A stretch of 64,000 nucleotides of DNA, taken from contig OY804588.1 of the NCBI GenBank assembly GCA_963680875.1, positions 63,998,397 through 64,062,396 of the forward strand, given 5' to 3'. Position numbers and translations under genes: made by a program. Under the pieces are notes generated by a model. That model was not told where the DNA came from. It searched no databases and saw nothing but the letters and a program-made list of their open reading frames with translations. Shown one piece after another: positions 55,575-64,000 of the stretch. How positions within the stretch are numbered: the first letter of the stretch is position 1; the number at the start of each line of letters is the position of its first letter. The stretch is from Bathymodiolus brooksi (lineage: Eukaryota > Mollusca > Bivalvia > Mytilida > Modiolidae).

Positions 55575-55918
55575 TTCATCCCTGATATCAACATAAACGT
55601 TATAAACCCATCCTGCATTACCCTGAAAGCCACCTACAGTTATAAGTCCATCTTGTATTATCCTGATGTACCCATAACATGCATCATATTGACATCCACC
55701 AACATTTATAAACCTTACCTTGATTACCCTGATATCAACTTAAAATACTAAGCCTTGCCTGCATAATCGTGATACCCATCCACAATATTACGCCCAACCT
55801 GCATTACTCTAATATACATCTAGAGTTTTAAGCCTAACCTGCATCACCATGATATCCAACTTAAGTTTTAAGCCTAACCTGCATCAGCCTGATATCTACC
55901 TAAAGTTTTAAGCCTCAC
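55575..55918. repeat. Degenerate ~43-bp repeats next to exon D (unit 2)
   Basis: Eight or so units of TAAGCCTAACCTGCATCACC, CTGATATCCACCTAAAGTTT. The last unit runs into exon D's end (CACCTGCATCACCCTGATAT). Each unit is the complement of GGATATCAGGGTGATGCAGG-GT, i.e. the exon end with a GT donor. Confidence 0.75.
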
Positions 55919-56083
55919 CTGCATCACCCTGATATCCACCAACTGTCAGCTTGTATACTGACTTTTCATCGCCCACTGCAAACTGTTTATATGTAGCATA
56001 CTTCACATTATTGTCAAAATCCTCCATGTTAATACGTAGATTGTATTTTCCCTGTGCGGTGAGCTGGTTTAAGTGTTCATTAC
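55919..56083 (-). CDS. FReD gene copy 2, exon D
   Basis: 165 bases: GNEHLNQLTAQGKYNLRINM, EDFDNNVKYATYKQFAVGDE, KSVYKLTVGGYQGDAG, donor G^GTGAGG. Closer to family consensus (LNQLT, VGDE) than unit 1. Same length and phases as 29499-29663. Confidence 0.9.
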
Positions 56084-56529
56084 CTAAAATAAGACACTCG
56101 TGAGACCCCAGAAAGTTTTCTTTTACATAATTGAAATCAAAATAGCTCAACTATTAGTTCACTCTTATATGTGTTTAATATACAGGATGTTGTGCTTGAC
56201 TCTATGCATCAGATGGGTTTTATACTAATCTATAATAATGAGTGGTATTTGAAACCTTACATTAGACGGGAAGGGTACTTTATCCTAATATGACGTCCTT
56301 CATTGGCTATATAAGCAATGCTATGATAAAACTCCCAATATATTTTAATTCGCACGTTCGTATTGTCGGATAAATTATGGAAGTCATTACAAAGTGATTT
56401 TATGTATTTACACAGAATCGTTGTTTATACAAACAATAACATGTTTGCTTTCTGTTTATAGACCTTCATTTTTTCGGAAGAATTACTAAAGATGACCATC
56501 TATCGACTTTGGATTTTGTAAATTGTCGT

Positions 56530-56660
56530 CTTCCGGTGACGTTGTTTCCAAGGAACGTAGCTGACATTGCGACATGTTAGTTACTGATTTATTTTACCAT
56601 TGATTAGCAGTTTACTTGTTTAAGTTGCTAAAATCAAAATGTCATCAAATTGGAAAATGG
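56530..56660 (+). promoter_or_regulatory. ETS/CRE-like motif with downstream ATG and donor (unit 2)
   Basis: CTTCCGGTGACGT at 56530-56542; ATGTCATCAAATTGGAAAAT at 56639 followed by GGCAGTAAAT (MSSNWKMA). Counterpart of 30100-30224. Confidence 0.3.
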
Positions 56661-56936
56661 CAGTAAATTTCAACAAAGAAAAACACCTGTAAACATAAAG
56701 GTTAGTGGATATTTTGATGACATGCCTTTCCATTACTGACACAATTTACTTCCACTAATATTAGAATCGAAATAATTCAGGGAAGCCAACGTTTTAATAG
56801 CGCTTTAACATGGTTAATATTATTTTTTTGCATTTTATCCCTCGCTATCACTCGGAATATTTATACGGAAATAATGTTTCCCGTGTTAAAGCAAAATACA
56901 AACATCGTTACATAATCGTATCATTTAGATACGTAC

Positions 56937-57033
56937 CTAACCAAAACTCTTTCTCTGGGTTTCCAAATCCGCGCCTGTATGTCTCCCATTTGCGATAAAA
57001 ATCAACGGTGCCATCCATTCTTCGTTGAAATAC
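56937..57033 (-). CDS. FReD gene copy 2, exon C, intact
   Basis: 97 bases: [32 protein letters not shown] plus one base of Gly; donor G^GTACGT. Six differences from unit 1 in 97 bases, including the GGA that unit 1 changed to TGA. Confidence 0.9.
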
Positions 57034-57044
57034 CTGCAATGTGA

Positions 57045-57240
57045 TCAAGTAAAACCATGAAAAAGCCACAATCCATGAATAATCCTGTCAATACCAAACC
57101 ATTACATAAGTATTAACCTGTCTCAACAGAGCAACGAATAAGCCACAATCTTGTCAATTCCAAACCATTACTTAAATAGTAACCTGTCAATAGCAATTCA
57201 TTATTCAAACAGGAGCTTGGACCTAAACCGAGCAATGAAT
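57045..57240 (+). repeat. ~65-bp intronic minisatellite, about three copies
   Basis: Counterpart of 30640-31040 with half the copies. Confidence 0.65.
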
Positions 57241-57249
57241 AAGGCACTT

Positions 57250-57430
57250 TAATTTCTGCCAATACCTCCATTCTAGTACCATATTTTCACCGTAACTTAC
57301 GCCCATACCTCCATCCTAGCACCATATTTTTACCGTAGCTTCCGTTCATACCTGCATTATAGTACCATATTTTTTATCGTAACTTCTGTGCATACTTTCA
57401 TTCCAGTACCTTATTTTGACCGTCACTACT
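57250..57430 (+). repeat. ~43-bp intronic minisatellite, four copies
   Basis: Units of ATACCTCCATTCTAGTACCA, TATTTTCACCGTAACTT. Unit 1 has a single unit (about 31648-31690), so this array expanded only in unit 2. Confidence 0.75.
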
Positions 57431-57588
57431 AACTGTTTCTAAACTTGTTCTGGTTTTTAATATAGAGTTAAATTTATTAAAATCAATCAATCAATCAATC
57501 AATTACATTTAGCAAGAATAAGATATGAGTTCTGTATAACCATCTCTTGCCATCTAATCATTACCGCCAATAGCATAGCATCACTTAC

Positions 57589-57718
57589 CGTCCACCCACC
57601 ACCATTTTCTCCATCTCACAGTAAACATCAAAACCAGAGGTATTCTTTGGGTAGATCTTGTATACTCCACTCTTGCAAGTATTTTTATCAAGTTCACCAC
57701 AGTCCGAGGGTCGTTTAA
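57589..57718 (-). CDS. FReD gene copy 2, exon B, one-base deletion
   Basis: 130 bases (unit 1 has 131). KRPSDCGELDKNTCKSGVYK, IYPKNTSGFDVYCEMEK, then ATGGTGG in place of AATGGTGG: one A is missing from GAGAAAAATGG, so GGGWT is lost and exon C would be read out of frame. The conserved DC is present. All other exons of this copy are intact, so this is either a very recent inactivation or a homopolymer error in the assembly. Confidence 0.8.
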
Positions 57719-58488
57719 CTAAAACAAAAAAGGCTCAATTTAGTTAATGTTTATAAAAAATCTTGAGTTGTTTTCAAGAAAATCACGCTGAGTATCTGCA
57801 CATTATTTATAAGTGCTAGAGAAAAGCGAAGGGACAATCAAGAATGAACAATCTAGAAACACGAGCAACATTGGACAGAAGACACGGAACAGGTGCAACC
57901 AAAAGAAGAACAAAATGTGATATAGATTACATGTCAGTGAAATAAACATCAAAATATATGATATCATTATTAATACGTCCTAGAGCATAAAGTCAAGAAT
58001 TTCAAAAATGTTGAAAACTATTTTCCTTGAAACGCATGACTACTACGCCAGGAACGGTGAATATATTTACTCTTTCTTATTCTCTGTTCACTTAATAAAA
58101 TGTAAAAAAAAAAAAATACCACATCTGAATATAATATATCAATAAATTTGGAAAAGCCGTCAGTTCAGCACGGAAGCCAAAAAGTATCAAATTGATCTTT
58201 AAATGAATAGGTAAAAGGATGTGTCTGAAGTGAAAGGATTTTTTTTTTGCTTTTCTGTTTTTTAAAGCTCTCCCACACTTTTCAGAGGGCACTTATGGAG
58301 CTTGCTTCCCGCACACTTGCAGTTCCCTTCAAAAACCTTACCTCCACATTCTGAACCACTCCTACGCCTCTGAATACTGTTCATTTGATATTAAACAACA
58401 ATCACTCAATCAAACAATGTAATAAATAGTAAATGGATAAAAGGAACCACCAGTTGGAAATATGCATGCATAAATACAAAATAATTAC

Positions 58489-58581
58489 CTCGTCTAGTTG
58501 CGTTCGGTTCTGTTCTGTGAATGCAGCGATCAGACATAAGGTGAATTATTTTGCTGGCAGTTCGTTCGGCAATTTTTACAT
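58489..58581 (-). CDS. FReD gene copy 2, hinge exon A
   Basis: 93 bases: VKIAERTASKIIHLMSDRCI, HRTEPNATRR; acceptor TTATTTTCAG, donor GAG^GTAATTA, symmetric phase 1. Most like A2 of unit 1 (MSDRCIH shared). The signal-peptide exon was not found further upstream. Confidence 0.65.
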
Positions 58582-58664
58582 CTGAAAATAAGATGTGAAA
58601 ATTTACCGATCTTTAATTATCCACCAATCAAATTGAAAGTATATAATTATTAATGAATGATAAT

Positions 58665-58830
58665 AGGATCGACACGCGTAAGTTGCTGTAAATATCTGAT
58701 AGTTTGAATGTGGACACGAACAAGTTAAATTAAGGAAAAAGAGATGAAATGATAAAGACGTTTTATTGAACAGAAATAATGTAAACGGAAAATTGAAAAG
58801 GGGGGTGGTGGCTATTCCGTACCTCGAGCC
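58665..58830 (-). mobile_element. LINE inter-ORF fragment (unit 2)
   Basis: GGATCGACACGCGTAAG, GACACGAACAAGTTAAATTA, GAGATGAAATGATAAAGACG. Counterpart of 35537-35713. Confidence 0.55.
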
Positions 58831-59577
58831 AGGACCTGGATTTCTAACGTCATATGTCGTGGTCTTTTCCTTTATGAGAGATGATTGATAGTTTTGTTGA
58901 TGAATATCACTGATTGAACGTTCTTTTCACGTAATGATTATAAACGTTTACATTTTGATTTTACGAATATTTACTGATTTGTACACTTAAGGGGAGCGAA
59001 TCCATTGTTTTGGCGGGAATAGATACAATGACGCCTGTTTTAAGGATCGCAAGTCCCTACAGAGGATTGGACACATTCATGCGCACATGCGCAAATAATT
59101 AGGAGAGCGGGTTGTTTGATTGTGGCTTGTGGAGATGTATTAATCTAGGCACATGATCAGGCGATCGCTTCACTCAAGGTCGTAAACGTTGATGCAAGTG
59201 TACTCTTTTAAAGAGTTACGACCGTTTCACTAATAGATTGGACTTACGACTTACGATAGCAAGTGATCGCAAAGTTAAGAGTGGTTGTAGGTACTCATAA
59301 GTAACCCTATGTGCACGTAGCAAAAATGACCGCGTTGTTTGTATCTCTTTTTCAGGAATAGAGAGATGTTAGAGAAGACACGCCGGATTTTCCGCGATAA
59401 ACTCAACCCACTTTTATTTACTAGCACCGCCCAACAAATACATATAACATGCATCAAATCATTATTAGAACCTAGTTCTTCAATTCATTAATAGATTAAT
59501 GCATTACTTGGAGAATTATTGTGTGTGAAGTGTTTGATTAACTACAACTCTCTTAGGTGCCAAGCATTTGATAACAG

Positions 59578-59598
59578 AGGGGGGGGGGGGGGGGGGAG
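59578..59598 (+). repeat. Poly-G run
   Basis: About 18-20 G residues where unit 1 has only GGGAGGCGGG (38817). A candidate G-quadruplex or assembly-sensitive spot. Confidence 0.8.
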
Positions 59599-59940
59599 AA
59601 GGGCTGGGATTTTCATGCTTGATAGAAGTTTTTTGTTCATGTCAGTAGAACACCTTTTTTTCACACAACCGGTAGATCAATATTTTTTTTGGATACATAC
59701 ATGAGGCAAAAACTATTTTTCAAAGATTTGTTTTACAAAATTCAAGCAGATATTTATCAAAAGACGCCTTGTAGAGCTCAAACTTTACAAAAAGAGATGA
59801 GAAGTCTAAATACATTAATCAGAACAACAAGCACATTTATTTAACCCCCATATCGTGTGTTGCTCGGAAACAAAGTTTAATGAGCTTTTCTGTAACTATA
59901 AAGATACTTTTGTTATGTTCTAGGCACAATTCATTCTTTG

Positions 59941-60054
59941 TTTTACTTGGTAGTGTTCATATACCAGCAGTTTTATGTCATGTTTTAGTTTCATGTCTTT
60001 TACTTGGTAGTGTTCATATACCAGCAGTTTTATGTTATGTTTTAGTTTCAACAT
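59941..60054 (+). repeat. 57-bp tandem duplication at identity change
   Basis: TTTTACTTGGTAGTGTTCAT...GTTTTAGTTTCA occurs at 59941-59997 and 59998-60054; unit 1 has one copy (39187-39240). Identity with unit 1 rises sharply just after. Confidence 0.85.
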
Positions 60055-62340
60055 GTTCAAACATCTTGAATGTTTATGTTGCTTCTTGTTTTTTCATAAA
60101 AATGTACATTTGCATAGAATTTGTCTTTATGATCCAATATAGTTGAATAAACATAATTTCATAATTGCTTCTATTTTAATCTCAAACATCAAACATTGTT
60201 ATTTTCCTTTAATAAAGTTCTTTTTTTCCAATGCAGTCTTCTAGATCTACACTGCATACATTTATTGAAGATTCTTCTGATCGTTTTTGGTTGAATGTAT
60301 ATTTTTTAACACAATTTTTGTTGTTGGTGTTTTCAGACTTATATTTTTTTTTACATAGAGCAAAAGAAAATATTTTTTTTTTATACTAACTTGAGCATAA
60401 ATTGTTTTCTTAAAAAAGATACCAGACCCCCTCCCCACCCAGTAATAAAATGGTTAGTGCCTTATGTGATCGCAACCTCTATATAATTCATTTGAAGGAA
60501 AGATGTTTTTAAATGCGAACATTAGGCCTGGCCAATTGAAGCGAGCAATAAATATTAGATGCACACTATAATTTATATATTTTGAGAGCGGGATAAAATA
60601 ATCGAAACAGGTCCGTGTTATTGCTTTCTTTTTCATCAACGTTTACTTAATATCAACATATTTTATTAACGTGGGATATCTAGAAGGAACATTTTCAGGA
60701 ACGATATCGGGTAATAACAATGATTCAAAAATAAGGTTAAGCACAAACAGAATATGAATGTATTTTGTCAAATCTATGGTAAGACTTTTGAATTTTCTCC
60801 CTACATATAGCATGTACTTTATCAAAGCATTAGTATATGAGAAAAAAAAGTTTGGTAGCAATTTACGCTTTACAAATACATTTTTTCCTAATTACTTTGA
60901 TTTATTTATTATTTATATTTTCTTAAAGCAAATATATTTAAGAATTGGTTGGATATAAAATGTGAAGGAATTTTTTTTAATTATCAAGGAGTGAAATGAA
61001 AACAAACCAATAGGTATAACTTATATTGCCAGAAATAATAAATTCAATAAACATATACATGTATATATCAATCAATATCAATATGTTTCACAAATCATAT
61101 CAATATTATAAAAATAACAAATATATTTAGGAACAGATTCCGCCTATTCAGTGGTTCCTCATTTAAACATATAAATAAACATAAATTAAGAGGTGGGAGG
61201 TGTGTTTTTTTCAAAACAAGTCCCGGCAAAATTTTCAATATACATACTAACAGCCAAATATTTCTTGCAATATAATTAACTTTAGCAAAGACATTTACAT
61301 ATATATAACAAAGGAAAAGAAAACTGACTAATTATTGACCAGACTTCTCAAGTAGAACCACCCTAAGAAAAACCGAACCAAACTGGTGGGCCAAATCAAG
61401 TAGAAAATAGAAATTCCACTGTCTTGTTAATTATATAATTAAAAAAATTAATCAACCCAATGTGAACTTTAATGTAATCAGTTTCCGAGATATATACTAT
61501 AAACGATACGAGATCTGTTTTACCTCCGTTATAGGAGATGTTACTTGTCGCAAGTCGTAAGTCGTAACTCTTACGATTAAGACTAGTTTAGTGAAACGCA
61601 CATATACGTGCACGTAAGGAAATCGTAAGAGTGATCTTAGACTTACGATTCACGATCTCTTTATTGAATCGGTCGCTAGGAACGGATCGTAGCGCATGAG
61701 AAGATGAAATGATCCGTACACAGCAGATTATTTTGGTTCGTAAAGATAAATGGGTTCGTACACCACGGGTCTTTAAAAACGATGGACGGGTTCGGACGTG
61801 TTCACACACCGCATTTCTGTAGAAACGGGGAATGGAGCGAGATAAAGCAATGATTTGGTCTAGAAAATAATAATATATAGAACGTGATGAAAGAAATATA
61901 CAATACACATGAATGCTTAATAAATCTGGTATTTGGCATAGGGTGATAAAACTGATAATATTCCATTCTTTTAACGAATTAACATGTGTCGTTACTGTTG
62001 ACTTATTATTAGATAAAACAATTTCTTACATACCGTTTGGACAGGACAAGGCAGTGATCAAAATTGGAAACGCTAGCATCCAAGTGACCCACATTGTATG
62101 GGACTCCATCCCAAAGTTCAGAAGTAACCGTTCTTTGTTGATGTCTACATATGATTTTGTATACACCTGTTACAAGATCAAATTTCATTGATCATTGTTA
62201 TAATTATGTTTTTGCATGTCAAAATAAAAAAAAGTAAAATTGATGAAGAATTTGCCAACTTTTGCGAAATTAGTTTATTTATTTGTTTTATTTTTTTAGT
62301 TATTATATTTTTTTGCCGGGGGGTAGGGGGTCGGGGGAGT

Positions 62341-62599
62341 GGGGCAGTCCATGGTCGTATGGCTGTTGGATTTCCACTAGCTATGCAATTCGTGCTTATC
62401 ACCTCTGAGTTGTGAGATCGAATCCCCCTCATGGCGAGGTGTGCTTGATACAACATTGTGTGATAAAATTTGTCAGTGACTTGCGGCAGGTCGGTGGTTT
62501 TCTCTGGGCACTCCGGTTTCCTTCACCAATACAATTGTTCGCCACGATATAGTTGAAGCATTTTGTTGAGTATGTCGTTAAACCTCATAATCCTATCCA
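62341..62599 (+). mobile_element. tRNA-derived SINE in high-identity tract (unit 2)
   Basis: Nearly identical to 41527-41785 (TGTGATAAAATTTGTCAG against TGTGATAACATTTGTCAG). Confidence 0.75.
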
Positions 62600-63910
62600 T
62601 TTTTGCTATTATTGATATAGATGTCTAGACTCGCTCTCCTCTTATTAAGTTATTGCATTATCAAAATAAAATATTAATACTAAGTTATTTGTCCTTTATC
62701 TCATAGAAATTAGTATCTGTGATTCTATTGCTACTTTCAAATATTTTGGCTTTAAGCGTACATGATGCAGATTATTCCAGAAACGCGTCCTGCCCACTAA
62801 ATTTGATATTTACGTTTTTATTACTCACAACTGAATATTATTACTGCAATAAAAATAATTTGAGGCAGTAAACATATCCAATAAACCTCATAAAAATAGC
62901 TTGTCTAAGTAATATTATATTTTTTAATTAAACATATTGATAGTTTTTTTGTGAAGTAAATTTATTTTAAGAAAAGAAAATTATATATTAATGAAGTAAA
63001 TTTACGTTTTTTTTGTAAAGTAAAATAATCTTTTTTTTTATTAATGTGAGGTATATCACCTCAACCGCCTATAACATTCCATTCACTAAACCTCTAACGT
63101 GTGTTCCAATTTCTATCTTGTCTGAAATTAGAAGATTATATAGCACATAGTAATGAGCGAGTCGGTACTCTTCACTGTAAATATTGAACCAAAAGTTCTC
63201 CTTAATATTAATCAATAATTTTTTCTGACGTCACACTATTGATCGGACAGTGGATTATCTTTAAGAATCTACAGTTTATTCTTTATTCTTTGGTTTTGTG
63301 TAAATGAACTTGAACCTTTTACAATGTTAAGCTTAATAACATATTTTTAAAATTTTGGTAACTGCTTGACTTTTTTAAGTCTGCTTTAAGTTTCAATTAT
63401 GTAAACAAAGCGAGTTAACTCTAAAGTTTTTAGCTGTCTTGTAGAGTATTTATATATAAAATATAATCAATATCTACAATAAAAGTGAATTTTCTGTCCA
63501 ATATCCGTATTCACCAATATGATACAATAATGATAGCTTACCCTTAACTGTGTTAATATTGTTGGTTCCCATCTACTTGTTTTTATATTTGATAATAATT
63601 AATATTGAATTTAATTTAGGGAAATTTGACGTATCACAATAATTCTGTGTTGAATTTTTTAAACAGAGACCGCTGAAATTTTTAGAGTTATCTCGCTTGG
63701 TTTACATTTTTCAAACTGAGTAGAAATCCCGTCAATTTATTTTGTTGTCAGTCATATTTCTATTTGTTTAGGTATAGCAGGATTATTATATTTATTACTA
63801 TTTTTCAAAGAGTTTTTTTTTTAATTTTTCAAGGTATAATATTGGTAGACATATTCTGCATACTTGTGTAAGTTATATGTGAAAAAAAAAGTTTTATCTT
63901 ATAATATACA

Positions 63911-64000
63911 TTGATAATCTTCGGTTGCTTCCACCAATAATACTGACTGCCACGATATATCTGACATATTTCTGAAAGTGGTGTTAAGCACCATAACTAG
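63911..64000 (+). mobile_element. SINE 3' fragment at window end
   Basis: TAATCTTCGGTTGCTTCCAC to CACCATAACTAG, identical in layout to 43091-43184. Satellite is expected just beyond the window. Confidence 0.75.

Larger units (their letters stand above)
59167..61597. mobile_element. Candidate DNA element with GTTTCACTAAA-type ends (unit 2)
   Basis: Left end degenerate (GCTTCACTCAAGGTCGTAAA), right end TTTAGTGAAAC at 61587-61597; inner TACGACTTACGA motifs at both ends. About 2.4 kb. Lacks the hAT insertion of unit 1. Confidence 0.4.
51750..64000. repeat. Segmental duplication, unit 2 (reaches window end)
   Basis: Direct paralogue of 25435-43184. The window stops at the same SINE-end sequence (CCATAACTAG) after which unit 1 passes into satellite. 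Confidence 0.8.

Overview
The window looks like nuclear DNA of a lophotrochozoan animal, most likely a mollusc. It is AT-rich, has GT-AG introns, and is packed with tRNA-derived SINEs, LINE and Penelope-type reverse transcriptase fragments, short inverted-repeat elements, a 23-bp satellite and a fibrinogen-related-domain (FReD) gene pair. Nothing bacterial (operons, Shine-Dalgarno spacing, CRISPR) is present. No genus is claimed.

Layout. 0-0.54 kb: 5' part of a LINE ORF2 (endonuclease) on the minus strand, running off the edge, with a 2A-like motif near its start. 1.1-2.7 kb: two pairs of tandem ~300-bp repeats. 2.8-3.6 kb: a LINE ORF1 with a single 1-base frameshift. 3.9-11.6 kb: sparse gene-like material, comprising putative plus-strand exons (3.9-4.8 kb), a frameshifted multi-part ORF (5.2-6.3 kb, minus), the last two exons of a small membrane-protein gene (7.9-8.3 kb, minus), a promoter-like patch (9.7-10.0 kb) and a plus-strand terminal exon (11.4 kb). 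11.7-24.1 kb: a 23-bp satellite in several blocks, interrupted by two copies of a ~690-bp inverted-repeat element, foldback palindromes, two SINEs, a degraded Crypton-like fragment and a pair of ~460-bp direct repeats. The satellite with its SINE forms a higher-order repeat.

25.4-43.2 kb and 51.75-64.0 kb are two units of a segmental duplication. Each holds a minus-strand FReD gene: hinge exon(s) A, then FReD exons B, C, D and E. Unit 1 is a pseudogene, with two nonsense codons in hallmark FReD positions and a lost cysteine, and it has two hinge exons. Unit 2 is intact in exons C-E but has a 1-base deletion in exon B. Divergence is mosaic: roughly 85-94% through the FReD part by eye, then about 99% over the last ~4 kb, with a 57-bp tandem duplication near the change. 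Insertions present in only one unit (a 2.3-kb hAT-like element, a SINE, a tRNA-like element) have recognisable empty sites in the other.

Between the units (43.2-51.7 kb) lie more satellite, a decayed LINE ORF1, a 5'-truncated LINE ORF2 inserted with a 17-bp target duplication into the arm of a palindrome, and a broken Penelope-type reverse transcriptase preceded by 205-bp direct repeats. The window as a whole is a repeat-rich, recombinogenic region around a duplicated lectin-like gene. All percentages and coordinates are by-eye readings, not computed alignments.
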